A stretch of DNA of 64,000 bases from Peribacillus sp. ACCC06369 (GCF_030348945.1 NZ_JAUCEN010000002.1:4712001-4776000); one strand, 5' to 3'; shown: positions 34,957 to 43,548, counted from the first letter of the stretch. The notes: generated by a model from the letters alone, not told the origin. Translations and numbers: made by a program.

Positions 34957-35647
34957 CCGATGTACTTTTTTTCTTCTTCATCACTTCGATTTCTTTTGAA
35001 AATGTGTCTTCTATCTCTTTTTTATTTCCATATAAAAAGAGGTTATCCCCTAATTTAATTTTATACTCAGATAACTCTTTCCTGATTTTCACTTCTCCGC
35101 TTTCAATAAATAAAATATTGATGTCCGCTCCATGCGATATGACATCAAACGCTTTGACATCTATGAATTCAGAGTCCTCATAAATATCAATCTCCATGAC
35201 CACGTCATCATCTTCTAAAAATAGGACCTCCTCTATCGGGTGCTCCCATAATTCATAATGATTATACATTTCACTTTTCAACTTATTCGATATTCTATTA
35301 TTCAGGAATGGCGTCTTCACAAAAATGGTTAAGACCACCAATACACCAATAATGATGCTTAACTCCATCAAGCGTAGGTCATCTGTAAGCAATGTACTGA
35401 TCGATGAAATAATGACAGCAAGTGAGAAAGCACCAAATAATATTAAAAACATGCTTATTTTCCTGCGAACGGGATGATCAATAATGGATTTTGACTCATC
35501 AGTTGTAAAACCAGTACCTGTCAGCATGGAGATAACCTGAAATCTGGCTACTGTGCTTTTTAATCCAGTCAATTTCAGCAAGGTAACCGATATTTCAATA
35601 ACAAGAACAATGATTATAAAGTAAAGTAACATAAACAGTAAATTCAT
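34952..35647 (-). CDS. Membrane protein with C-terminal TrkA-C (RCK_C) domain
   Basis: The 231-residue protein has three membrane segments (about residues 3-25, 63-85 and 92-108). Between the first two it carries MLTGTGFTTDESKSIIDHPVRRK, a TGTGFTT motif as found in K+ channel/transporter pores. The C-terminal third (VKAFDVISHGADINILFIES, KIKLGDNLFLYG) resembles a TrkA-C ligand-binding domain. It may regulate or form part of an ion transport system; no partner gene is adjacent. ATG at 35647 is placed ten bases after GAGGA. Confidence 0.65.
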   Translation of the reverse strand: MNLLFMLLYFIIIVLVIEISVTLLKLTGLKSTVARFQVISMLTGTGFTTDESKSIIDHPVRRKISMFLILFGAFSLAVIISSISTLLTDDLRLMELSIIIGVLVVLTIFVKTPFLNNRISNKLKSEMYNHYELWEHPIEEVLFLEDDDVVMEIDIYEDSEFIDVKAFDVISHGADINILFIESGEVKIRKELSEYKIKLGDNLFLYGNKKEIEDTFSKEIEVMKKKKSTSG

Positions 35648-35765
35648 CAACACGATCACTTCCTCATTTATGGTTTACCCTAATTCCGCCAAAAGAATCG
35701 CATCCTTTTTTCTTTTCAAGCTTCTCATCAATATATTCACTTACTGCGAATAACTGATATGAAAC

Positions 35766-35812
35766 AAAAAAAACACAGTAAGATCCAAATGAGAATCCTA
35801 CTGCGTTTTTTC
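35766..35812. terminator. Bidirectional terminator before the TrkA-C gene
   Basis: CACAGTAAGATC / GAATCCTACTGCG imperfect stem flanked by A8 and T6 runs; it lies downstream of the VWA gene on the minus strand. Confidence 0.7.
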
Positions 35813-35830
35813 CCTATATACACCTAATTC

Positions 35831-37747
35831 TTAAATGGTCTTCAGCAGTAGCTTTTTTAACAGCGGTGTAAACTGCTCTGGCAATTCAGCTACACTCGGA
35901 ATCATTAGCCGTTCTTTGCCATAGATGTTTTTCATCGTCAATTCTTCACTTTCATCGACGCCTCCATCCGCTAAAAACAGGCCTATGACTTCTATGCCTT
36001 TTTTCCTGGCTTCCGATACGGCAAGATGTGTATCGACAATTCCATTTTGATCATAATCGCTTGCTGCCGGCTCACCATCGGAAAATACGAGCAAGAAACG
36101 GTTTTTTTCGCGCCTTTTTTCCAATTCCATTGTGGCCACCCTGATGCTGTATCCGTCCCGGTTGTCTTCCTCCGGTTCAAGCTGCATGATTTTCGCTCCT
36201 GAGTTCAGATAAAAAGAATCGGAATGCGACTGGATCACATGGAAGTAATTCGGCTGATATCCTTCTCTCACTTCATTCGCATCTTCCCAAAATCCCACGA
36301 TCGAATGGGGAATCCTTAATTTTTTCAGCACTTCATGAAACAGGACGACCCCTCGTTTCGTTTCATCCATTTTGTTATGCATGGAGGCCGAGCAATCGAT
36401 AAGCAATGTGAATACGGCATCCAATTCATTTGAATCCTGGTTCTTTTTATAAAAGACCCTTGGATTTTCTTCAAGTACAAGCGGCAGTAATTTCTTCGAT
36501 AAACGACCAAAAACCAAATCTTTTCTTGGTGCATTCTTTTTATTTTCCAGTGTCTTTTCAATTGTACTGGAAAGTTTCCTCTTAAACGGTTCAATATCCG
36601 CAACAAACTCACGGTAGCGTTTCTCCTCCGAAAGTGTTGGTATTTTTGCTTCCTTGATTACTTGGACGACGTCTTTATTTTCTTCACCAAATGGATGTTC
36701 ACCACTTTTGCCCATATTGGTTTGTTTCTTCTCCAGCGTTTCCTGCTGATTGTATTCCTTTTGTTTACTTTCCCCTGATGAACCCTGGATCGAAGCCAGC
36801 GCTTGGTCGGCATCTTCCGCTTCTCGGGCACCGCCGCCCATCAGACTTGTTTTCGTTCCCTGCTCCAATTCAAATTGAAGGAAAGTCGAATTACTCTCGC
36901 CGTTCTTATTCTCCCGATGCCAAGTTGAGAATTTCTCATCGATGAACTCACTTTTTTCTTCGTCTACCTCTTCTGTATCATCGTTAACCAGTTCATCATT
37001 TCTAGTCAGTTCATCAAATAAGGTATTTGCCTTATACTTTTCCACATTTGCAATGGGGAAGATGAAATATTCATTGATCGTATCCTCGTATCCATCGTTC
37101 ACACGAAAAACGATTTGCTCGCAAATCCTCGTGATATCACTGGTTTTAGTGGCTTCAAAGACAGAATGGATGAACGGTTTGATTTTCTCCAGCTCTTCCA
37201 GCTGCCGTACATTGGCTCTGGGAAAAATCGGATCCGGCCGGTCGGATTGAAGCAGTAAATAGATGAGGCAATATAATTCATCCAGCGCAAAACTTCTTGT
37301 GACATTCGTTGCTAATTGGCTTTCGAAATATTGTTTAAGGTAAGCTCCCCTTACCGAAAACCATTTTTTCGTGCCTGGCCTTTCTTTCTTCACCAATTCT
37401 TCCAATCGCAAATCTTCCATTATAGCGAATAATTGGGCTGCAAACTTCGGAAGCGAACTTTCCCCGATGATGTCCTGGTACTCCTTCATGCTCTGGATTG
37501 TTGAATGATGCAGCGTACCTATCGTCCTAAGGAGCACGTCCGTTTTCAGTCCCGCTTCCTTCACTTCCTTATTGCCATTTTCCCAAAAATGGCTGGCTGT
37601 GACCTTATTCTCGATCAGATCAATGAAGGAACCATAATTATATTCGAATTCCAGCTCAGAAATGCCGGATAAGACAGTCGAGAGATCCTGAAGCTGTAAA
37701 AAAAGGGCCGTATCAATTATTGAATCATTAAACCGGATATACTTCAT
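35831..37747 (-). CDS. yojO: VWA-domain protein, NorD/CbbO-like (B. subtilis YojO type)
   Basis: The 638-residue protein has a helical N-terminal part, an acidic low-complexity middle (about 255-330) and a C-terminal von Willebrand A domain. Its MIDAS motif is LLIDCSASMHNKMD near residue 445, with FSDGEPAASDYDQNG near residue 552. NorD/CbbO-type proteins work with a MoxR ATPase to activate metalloenzymes, for example nitric oxide reductase or Rubisco. No such target enzyme lies nearby. It starts 15 bp after the ATPase gene, so the two form one operon. Confidence 0.88.
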   Translation of the reverse strand: MKYIRFNDSIIDTALFLQLQDLSTVLSGISELEFEYNYGSFIDLIENKVTASHFWENGNKEVKEAGLKTDVLLRTIGTLHHSTIQSMKEYQDIIGESSLPKFAAQLFAIMEDLRLEELVKKERPGTKKWFSVRGAYLKQYFESQLATNVTRSFALDELYCLIYLLLQSDRPDPIFPRANVRQLEELEKIKPFIHSVFEATKTSDITRICEQIVFRVNDGYEDTINEYFIFPIANVEKYKANTLFDELTRNDELVNDDTEEVDEEKSEFIDEKFSTWHRENKNGESNSTFLQFELEQGTKTSLMGGGAREAEDADQALASIQGSSGESKQKEYNQQETLEKKQTNMGKSGEHPFGEENKDVVQVIKEAKIPTLSEEKRYREFVADIEPFKRKLSSTIEKTLENKKNAPRKDLVFGRLSKKLLPLVLEENPRVFYKKNQDSNELDAVFTLLIDCSASMHNKMDETKRGVVLFHEVLKKLRIPHSIVGFWEDANEVREGYQPNYFHVIQSHSDSFYLNSGAKIMQLEPEEDNRDGYSIRVATMELEKRREKNRFLLVFSDGEPAASDYDQNGIVDTHLAVSEARKKGIEVIGLFLADGGVDESEELTMKNIYGKERLMIPSVAELPEQFTPLLKKLLLKTI

Positions 37748-37762
37748 GAGGCATTCTCCTAG

Positions 37763-38629
37763 TTAGAATAATGTGTCAGCCAAGTTCTTCACAAACTCAC
37801 GCTCCCGCTCCTCGTCCAACTTATCCACAATGGAACGAAGAATCGCCCGTTTCGGCGGGATCAATACACTCAGATCGCAAGCATCAAGCAAAGCCCTGAT
37901 CGATGCCGCATCTTCAGCGACCTTCCCTTGATTCACGGCATTTATCAAATCACTCGACAGTTTAACGAACAATTCAATACTTCTTGGGTCCTTCAACTTT
38001 GTATTGGTTTCTATCAATTGCTTTAACTGCTCCCCTTCGATATAGGGAACTTCGATTACGACAAACCTATTTTTCAGCGCTTCATTCAGCGGCACTGTAC
38101 CGACATACCCTTCATTGATTGCAGCAATCACATTAAAGCCATCTTTTGCAGTGATGACTTCATTCGTGAACGGATTCGTTATCGTCCTTCTGTAATCAAG
38201 CACCCCATTGATTAGCGGCAGTGTTTCCGGTTTTGCCATATTGATTTCATCTATATATAGGAAATGACCGTGATTCATTGAATTGGTCACAGGTCCGGGT
38301 ACGAATTCTATCACCTGTTTTTCCTCTTTATAAGCCAACGTCTTGAAGCCCAATAAACTTTCGGCATCCAAGTCGACTGAGCAGTTGACACTGAACATTG
38401 GCTGGTTGAATAAATTCGATAATGTCTCGGCAAACTTTGTCTTTCCTGCCCCTGTCGGACCCTTCAAAAGGATATTCTTCCCCATGCTTAAGGCAGTGAT
38501 GGCATCTACCATCAACTCCATCTCGGGAGGCAGATATCCGCCGCTCCTGATCAATTCCTCGTATTGAGCAGGATTTTTTTTATTAGCTTCTAATATATTT
38601 GCTATTTCTATTGGTAGTCGATTGATCAT
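37763..38629 (-). CDS. yojN: MoxR-family AAA+ ATPase (YojN/NorQ type)
   Basis: The 288-residue ATPase has Walker [18 protein letters not shown] near residue 55, Walker [17 protein letters not shown] near residue 120 and sensor 1 AAINEGYVG near residue 165. ATG at 38629 lies ten bases after GGGGTG; the longer frame adds residues without a ribosome site. With the VWA partner it forms a chaperone pair of the NorQ/NorD type. Target unknown. Confidence 0.9.
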   Translation of the reverse strand: MINRLPIEIANILEANKKNPAQYEELIRSGGYLPPEMELMVDAITALSMGKNILLKGPTGAGKTKFAETLSNLFNQPMFSVNCSVDLDAESLLGFKTLAYKEEKQVIEFVPGPVTNSMNHGHFLYIDEINMAKPETLPLINGVLDYRRTITNPFTNEVITAKDGFNVIAAINEGYVGTVPLNEALKNRFVVIEVPYIEGEQLKQLIETNTKLKDPRSIELFVKLSSDLINAVNQGKVAEDAASIRALLDACDLSVLIPPKRAILRSIVDKLDEEREREFVKNLADTLF

Positions 38630-38696
38630 TGTGTTCCTACACCCCTTTCTGAACATTTTAAGGCTCTTTCCCATTAAAAACAAACACTAAGAAAAA

Positions 38697-38717
38697 GAGC
38701 TGTCATCAAGACAGCTC
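38697..38717 (-). terminator. Terminator for brnQ-direction transcripts
   Basis: A perfect 8-bp stem GAGCTGTC / GACAGCTC with a 5-nt loop and T5CTT on the minus strand. It abuts the left end of the repeat element at 38718. Confidence 0.8.
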
Positions 38718-38975
38718 CCAGACTGTGACAAACTAGAAGAAAAGTGTGTTTGCCTGCAGTTTTTTATTTAAAAGACGTTCCAGTTGATTTCAGAAATCCG
38801 CTCCCTTTCCGCAGACTGTCTGCCAAGCCACATCAAAGCAAGCGCCTGTGGGGTCTCGGCAAGCCAGTTATTCGGCAGGAGTGTCGCAAATTTCTTCAAT
38901 CCAATAAGGATTATAAAATAATAAAAAAATCAAAGTGTAACCTTGTCTTAATCAAGGTTCGGGATAAAACCAGAC
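38718..38975 (+). repeat. MITE-like dispersed repeat, copy 3 (same type as 24704)
   Basis: Left end CAGACTGTGACAAAC ... TTTGCCTGCAGTTTTTT, then the body GAAATCCGCTCCCTTTCCG, GGGGTCTCGGCAAGCCAG, TTCGGCAGGAGTGTCGCAAA and ATCCAATAAGGATTA, closely matching 24752-24890. The stretch GCGCCTGTGGGGTCTC is the exact reverse complement of part of the GC-rich block at 39001-39134, so the two sequence types are related in opposite orientation. It starts at the base after a terminator stem. Confidence 0.8.
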
Positions 38976-39134
38976 TACAGTTTTTTCTTAAAAAAACAAT
39001 CCAGTTGATTGGAACGGAAGGTACGAGACTCCTGCGGGAAAAGCGCGTCCAAGGGAGACCCCACAGGCGCAAAGAGCGCCGAGGAGGCTCCCGGACCGCC
39101 CGCGGAAAGCGAGTGCCTGGAGAGGAAATCAACG
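38976..39134 (+). repeat. GC-rich repeat block, same type as 11871-12003
   Basis: After a partial end motif (CTACAGTTTTTT) the block from 39001 starts CCAGTTGATTGGAACGGAAG and ends GAGTGCCTGGAGAGGAAATC. It differs from the copy at 11871 at about five positions. Together with copy 3 it makes a composite of about 420 bp between yojN and brnQ. It is strongly structured (GGCGC...GCGCC, CGGGAGCC...). Short ORFs across it are not genes. Confidence 0.8.
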
Positions 39135-39160
39135 TTATTCGAAGTTCATTCTGATGACCC

Positions 39161-40492
39161 TTAAAAAGCTTCCTCAGGGTCCCCTTTCATCAGGTATATC
39201 ATATAGCCCAATACACCGCCGATGATGGCAGGAATCACCCATCCTACCCCAACACTATATAGTGGAAGGTATTGGGTGAAAAAGTTCGAAACAGCATCCA
39301 ATTTAATGCCTGATGCCACTACTCCATCCATTATGCTGATGATGGCCGTTAATAATAAGCTTCCTAAGTATACCTCCGATTTCCCTTTGAAAAGGGAATG
39401 GAAGAACGTCAGAACGATCAAAACGATCGCCACGGGATAAAGTGCGGTTAACACAGGCACTGTAATTGAAATGAGCTTTGTCAAACCTACATTTGCAACA
39501 GCCGCACTAAAAATGGAGAAGATGACGACAAATGATTTATACGATACAGCAGGCAGTATTTTATTGAAATACGCAGAACAAGCCGTTATCAACCCAATGC
39601 TTGTCGTCAGGCATGCTGCGATCACGATCAACCCTAACAACACGGCACCAGCCGATCCGAAAAAATGATTCGAGGCTTGAGCCAAAACGTCTCCGCCATT
39701 ACCCAGTTGACCTAGTTTTTCCACACTTGTTGCCCCGACATAAGTCAATGCCGTATACACGATCACCAACAAGGTTGCAGCTATCAAGCCAGCTTTCATA
39801 CAGAAGCCTAACACTTCTTTTCTTGAAGTGATCCCCCTGTCTTTGATCGCGTTGATGACAATGATACCAAATGCAAATCCGGCCAGCGTATCCATGGTCA
39901 AATATCCTTCTTTAAATCCCTTGAAGAAAGAATTATCTGAATAATCTGCCGCTGGTAACTGGATTTCACCCATTGGGTTAATAATTGCGACCACAATGAG
40001 AATCCCGATGAAAATCAATAATAACGGTGTTAATATTTTTCCGACGATATCCAGCATTTTGGATGGATTGATGGATAATAAACAGGCAATTCCAAAGTAT
40101 ATGATCGTGAATACCAGCAATGGTAAAAAACCGACGTCATTGGAAAGGAAAGGTTTAATCCCTATTTCGTAAGAGACACTTCCCGTTCTCGGAAGCGCGA
40201 AAAGCGGTCCCAAAGATAAATAAAGAACGACTGTGAAAATGATGCCGAATAACGGGTGTGCCCTGCTTGCAAGCGATTGAACATCATTTTTTCCCGAAAA
40301 ACCAAATGCCAATATTGTAATGAATGGCAATCCAACACCAGTAATGATGAATCCTAAACTAGCCGACCATAAATTGGTCCCAGCGGATTGACCGAGCATG
40401 GCAGGGAAAATTAAGTTTCCTGCACCAAAAAATAAAGCAAAAAGCATTAATCCTGTTACAACGATAAAAGAAAGTGGTGCTTTCTGTGACAT
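39161..40492 (-). CDS. brnQ: Branched-chain amino acid:cation symporter
   Basis: The 443-residue transporter (LIVCS family) imports leucine, isoleucine and valine. It has about twelve membrane segments and the family blocks LFALFFGAGNLIFPAMLGQ near the N-terminus, GPLFALPRTGSVSYEIGI near residue 100 and LAGFAFGIIVINAIKDRG near residue 215. The long upstream region shows no T-box. The composite repeat lies just downstream. Confidence 0.94.
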   Translation of the reverse strand: MSQKAPLSFIVVTGLMLFALFFGAGNLIFPAMLGQSAGTNLWSASLGFIITGVGLPFITILAFGFSGKNDVQSLASRAHPLFGIIFTVVLYLSLGPLFALPRTGSVSYEIGIKPFLSNDVGFLPLLVFTIIYFGIACLLSINPSKMLDIVGKILTPLLLIFIGILIVVAIINPMGEIQLPAADYSDNSFFKGFKEGYLTMDTLAGFAFGIIVINAIKDRGITSRKEVLGFCMKAGLIAATLLVIVYTALTYVGATSVEKLGQLGNGGDVLAQASNHFFGSAGAVLLGLIVIAACLTTSIGLITACSAYFNKILPAVSYKSFVVIFSIFSAAVANVGLTKLISITVPVLTALYPVAIVLIVLTFFHSLFKGKSEVYLGSLLLTAIISIMDGVVASGIKLDAVSNFFTQYLPLYSVGVGWVIPAIIGGVLGYMIYLMKGDPEEAF

Positions 40493-40848
40493 ATTGAGCC
40501 CTCCATTATTTGATTATCTTAACGAAGAAAAGAGTTGTCCATTCGATAAAAAAGTGAAATGAGCCTCGGTCCATTCTACTTATCTATTAAAATGCACCTT
40601 CATGAAACTATTGATTATTGATAACTCTCCTTACTATAAAATCCGGCGGAAAGTTTGTCAAAGCTATTTCACTCATTATTCGGAAAAATCTTTCTTTTCT
40701 TACTTCTTTTTATAAAAATGAGAGAGGCATTCAGATTCAACAGAAAATTTGAGTAAAATGTTCTGCAATTTATTTTGCAGGAAAAATGTTTTAATATTCA
40801 GATATTTAAATAAACTATATAAAAACCAAAAAAATAGGAGGAGTAAAC
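40493..40848. other. Intergenic region upstream of brnQ and maa
   Basis: About 350 bp of AT-rich sequence between divergent genes. I see no ORF, T-box or other RNA structure; it probably holds only the two promoters. A short palindrome-like TTCTGCAATTTATTTTGCAGGA lies near 40770. Confidence 0.4.
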
Positions 40849-41410
40849 ATGAATACTGAAAAAGAAAAGATGGTGAGCGGGGAACCTTATATGGCCGCTG
40901 ATCCGGAATTAATAAGAGATAGGGAAAATGCTAGAAAGTTGACCGGTTATACAATCAGACAACGGAAAGCGAAGGGAATGAACGAAGGGCACTGCTAAAA
41001 CAGCTTTTAGGTTCCACTGGACTAAATGTATTGAACCCACTTTCCATTGTGACTATGGATACAATATTTCTGTCGGGGAAAACTTTTATGCTAATTTAGA
41101 TTGTGTCATTTTGGATGTTTGTGAAGTGAAGATTGGCAAGGACTGCATGTTGGCTCCCGGAGTGCATATCTATACGGCCACACATCCGCTGAATCCCTTC
41201 GAACGCAGTTCTGGAGTGGAATACGGAAAACCGGTTACGATTGGGGATCATGTATGGATTGGCGGAAGGGCCATCATCAATCCTGGCGTTACAATAGGGA
41301 GTCATTCCGTGGTCGCTTCAGGGGCCGTCATAACAAAGGATGTTCCTGAAGGCGTTGTTGTCGGTGGAAACCCAGCGAGGGTCATCAAGCATATTGAGGG
41401 AATTAAATAG
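40849..41410 (+). pseudogene. maa: Maltose/galactoside O-acetyltransferase (Maa-like), two frameshifts
   Basis: AGGAGGAG and ATG 40849 open the typical N-terminus (EKEKMVSGEPYMAADPELI, RENARKL). A one-base loss near 40947 (ACCGG for ACCCGG) shifts the frame; the next piece reads [21 protein letters not shown] two-base loss near 41030 (GTATTG for GTATATTG) shifts it again, after which [20 protein letters not shown] and the left-handed beta-helix with [11 protein letters not shown] and [18 protein letters not shown] run to a normal end. The rest is well preserved, so inactivation is recent or the shifts are sequencing errors. Intact length would be about 187 residues. Confidence 0.85.
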
Positions 41411-41452
41411 CAGAGCTCACTCTACGCTGAGTGGCTCTGCCTCCTTTTTTTC
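41410..41452 (+). terminator. Terminator after maa
   Basis: GCAGAGCTCACTC / GAGTGGCTCTGC stem with TCCTTTTTTT tail. Confidence 0.85.
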
Positions 41453-41453
41453 G

Positions 41454-42098
41454 TTATATTTTCCTTAATGCTTCCGCGATTGCAGTATCACCAGAGATTA
41501 AATCAAATGAACGCTTGTAGGTATTTTCTTCAGTTAAAGAAGCAAGAATAGTTCGAGCTACATCTTCACGGGCAATCGAACCTCTTTCCAATTCTTCGGC
41601 GGCGGTCACTTTGCCCGTTCCCGGTTCATTAACCAGACCGCCAGGCCGAATGATGGTATAATTCAAATCGCTTTGTAACAATGCCCTATCCGCATAGTGC
41701 TTGGCCACATAATACGGTTTGATGGCTTCATTCCAGTTTTCGCGATTATTGGCCTGAAAAGCACTCACCATTATGAATCGGTTGATTCCCAAGTTTTCTG
41801 CCGCTTCAATCGTTTTAACTGCACCATCCAGATCAATCAACAGCGTTTGATCAGCGCCAGTGCTTCCTCCGGACCCTGCTGTAAACACGATGGCATCACA
41901 GCCTTTTGCCGCATTCGCAATCTCATCCACTGTTCCCGTTAAACTGACGACTGCAGCTTCAATTCCGTTTTTCTCAAAATGCTTCCTTTGATCCTCTTTG
42001 CGAATCATTGCCCGTACAGTATGATCCGGACTATCTTTTAATAAATCCACCAGATGTTTACCGATCTGCCCATTTGCCCCAACTACGAATACTTTCAT
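41454..42098 (-). CDS. yhfK: NAD(P)-binding atypical SDR, YhfK-like
   Basis: The 214-residue protein has the N-terminal nucleotide motif VFVVGANGQIGKHL (residues 3-16), FTAGSGGSTGADQT near residue 73 and YTIIRPGGLVNEPGTG near residue 148. This is the layout of YhfK of B. subtilis and NmrA-like or atypical SDR proteins. Substrate unknown. It is a single gene with its 3' end against the maa terminator. Confidence 0.82.
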   Translation of the reverse strand: MKVFVVGANGQIGKHLVDLLKDSPDHTVRAMIRKEDQRKHFEKNGIEAAVVSLTGTVDEIANAAKGCDAIVFTAGSGGSTGADQTLLIDLDGAVKTIEAAENLGINRFIMVSAFQANNRENWNEAIKPYYVAKHYADRALLQSDLNYTIIRPGGLVNEPGTGKVTAAEELERGSIAREDVARTILASLTEENTYKRSFDLISGDTAIAEALRKI

Positions 42099-42272
42099 GA
42101 AAGTCAGCTCCCATAATGGTTAGTTTGATTTCATTTCAAATTATTTCATGTACTTAGATCATTATCAAACAATCAGCCCGCCATACATTGGAAAAAGTTT
42201 GGCAACCACCCTTATATATTTTATAATAATGACAGTACGTGTTCTTCTAGGACACAAAAGGGAGGTGTAAAG

Positions 42273-42365
42273 ATGGCAATAAGAATGTTAATGCCACCTT
42301 CTGCAGCGTCTCATGCAAAGCCTAGTATTGGAGGCGATACTTTGCATGGGGTTAAATTAAGCTAA
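42273..42365 (+). CDS. Possible 30-residue leader peptide
   Basis: ATG 42273 lies five bases after GGGAGGTG, a strong ribosome site, and the frame codes for 30 residues (AIRMLMPPSAASHAKP ... HGVKLS). The coding DNA also forms two-part stems (see the leader feature), so the ribosome site may serve a regulatory leader peptide and not a free-standing protein. No family is known. Confidence 0.4.
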   Translation: MAIRMLMPPSAASHAKPSIGGDTLHGVKLS

Positions 42366-42407
42366 ACTTAATCGCCCGACTTATCATTTCTAATATTTGG
42401 CTTTGCA
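42313..42407 (+). promoter_or_regulatory. Leader with mutually exclusive stems upstream of the CD3324-family gene
   Basis: TGCAAAGCC (42314-42322) can pair with CTTTGCA (42340-42346), helped by AGTAT / ATACT inside. It can also pair over nine perfect bases with GGCTTTGCA (42399-42407). The two foldings exclude each other, the first lies inside a translated mini-ORF, and the gene at 42448 follows 40 bases later. This is the layout of an attenuator or translational switch, but no ligand or terminator is evident. Confidence 0.4.
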
Positions 42408-42447
42408 CCTTATTTCATTCTTAAAAAAGAATAAGGGGCTGGCAGAA

Positions 42448-42711
42448 ATGAAATATGTAAAAGCAACGGCCGTGTTGCCTGAAAAGCTGATCGTTGAAAT
42501 TCAAAAGTATGTGCAAGGTGAAACCATATATATCCCGAAACCTGAAAAGGCCCATCACAAATGGGGAACCCGTTCGGGATCAAGGGAATTGATCGATGAC
42601 CGAAATGCCTCTATAAAATATGCATTCAAAGACGGGCATACCATCCATCAATTAGCCGAGGAACATTTTCTCTCCGCGGAAACCATTAAGAAAATCGTTT
42701 ATTCTAAATAG
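42448..42711 (+). CDS. CD3324-family small DNA-binding protein
   Basis: The 87-residue protein matches the CD3324 family (Mor-like fold). It has LPEKLIVEIQKYVQGETIYIP near the N-terminus, a central KWGTRSGSRELIDDRNASI and a C-terminal helix-turn-helix (HTIHQLAEEHFLSAETIKKI). These proteins are thought to be transcription regulators. ATG at 42448 follows AAGGGG by nine bases; the longer frame has no ribosome site. Confidence 0.8.
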   Translation: MKYVKATAVLPEKLIVEIQKYVQGETIYIPKPEKAHHKWGTRSGSRELIDDRNASIKYAFKDGHTIHQLAEEHFLSAETIKKIVYSK

Positions 42712-42870
42712 GATTGCATGGGCAGCACTGATAATGATATCAGTGCTATTCATATGCCAAGAATGTTTCTTAGTCGTTTTCCCCCTTTTAATGCAGATGC
42801 GATTTCTGTAAAGTATATAAAAACGGGATCATGTTACAAGTATCGCGCAATAAAAACAGGAGTGAAGAAA

Positions 42871-43506
42871 ATGGAACCTTATATCAGAAGCGAGCAATAT
42901 AACTTCATTAAATCCCAAACGCAGATTCTTATAAATGGACACGCGACGGCCAACGATAAGGATGTGATCAACACCCTGAGAACTGTTGCCAAAGAAAGAG
43001 TATTAAGCTTATTCGGTGACTTGAGCGAAGAACAAAAACAACTACTGGATCCAGTAGATACCATTAAAGATCCCGCACAAGCTGAAGCCTTTCTCTTACA
43101 GGTAAAGCCGTTTGTGATCCCATTTAAAGAAGTAAGCGAAAAAACGATAAAAAAATTGTTTCCTAAAGCAAAGAAATTAAGAGCCCCTTTGTTGGAAAAC
43201 ATCGATTTGAGAGAGATTTCATACTTGGGATGGGATGATGGCGGATCCGGAAAGAAATTCATCATTGCACCCCATCATAATAAACTCACCGGATTGCATG
43301 GAACCATTAAACCCGCCAACAAAAAAGGGATCTGTGCCATATGCAGCCGCTTTGAAGAAGTAGGGATGTTCATGTCTGAAACAAAAGGAACCGTCCAAGG
43401 GACATTCATTAAAAAAGGGAATTACATTTGCCTGGATAGTATGAAATGTAACCAGAACATAACCACTTTAGATAAAATGACCGATTTAATCGAGCGGCTG
43501 AAATAA
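42871..43506 (+). CDS. EF-G-binding protein, FusB/FusC type
   Basis: The 211-residue protein resembles FusB-family proteins, which bind elongation factor G and rescue it from fusidic-acid-stalled ribosomes. The N-terminal half is helical (IRSEQYNFIKSQTQILING). The C-terminal half has a zinc-finger-like set of four cysteines (CAICSRFEEVG near residue 153 and ICLDSMKCNQN near residue 188). ATG 42871 lies eight bases after CAGGAG. Chromosomal homologues in Bacillaceae may have a housekeeping role in translation; actual fusidic acid protection is not shown. Confidence 0.82.
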   Translation: MEPYIRSEQYNFIKSQTQILINGHATANDKDVINTLRTVAKERVLSLFGDLSEEQKQLLDPVDTIKDPAQAEAFLLQVKPFVIPFKEVSEKTIKKLFPKAKKLRAPLLENIDLREISYLGWDDGGSGKKFIIAPHHNKLTGLHGTIKPANKKGICAICSRFEEVGMFMSETKGTVQGTFIKKGNYICLDSMKCNQNITTLDKMTDLIERLK

Positions 43507-43512
43507 TACGGA

Positions 43513-43548
43513 AAAGCAATCCTTCAAATGGTGAAGGATTGCTTTTTT
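43513..43548 (+). terminator. Terminator after the FusB-type gene
   Basis: AAAGCAATCCTTC / GAAGGATTGCTTT stem with T6. Confidence 0.88.

Noticed and set aside
40493..40848. T-box riboswitch upstream of brnQ
   Set aside because: No specifier loop, no TGGNACC-type T-box sequence and no terminator/antiterminator pair were found.
42718..42870. Longer N-terminus for the FusB-type protein and for the CD3324 protein
   Set aside because: The ribosome sites and family starts are at the internal ATGs 42871 and 42448.
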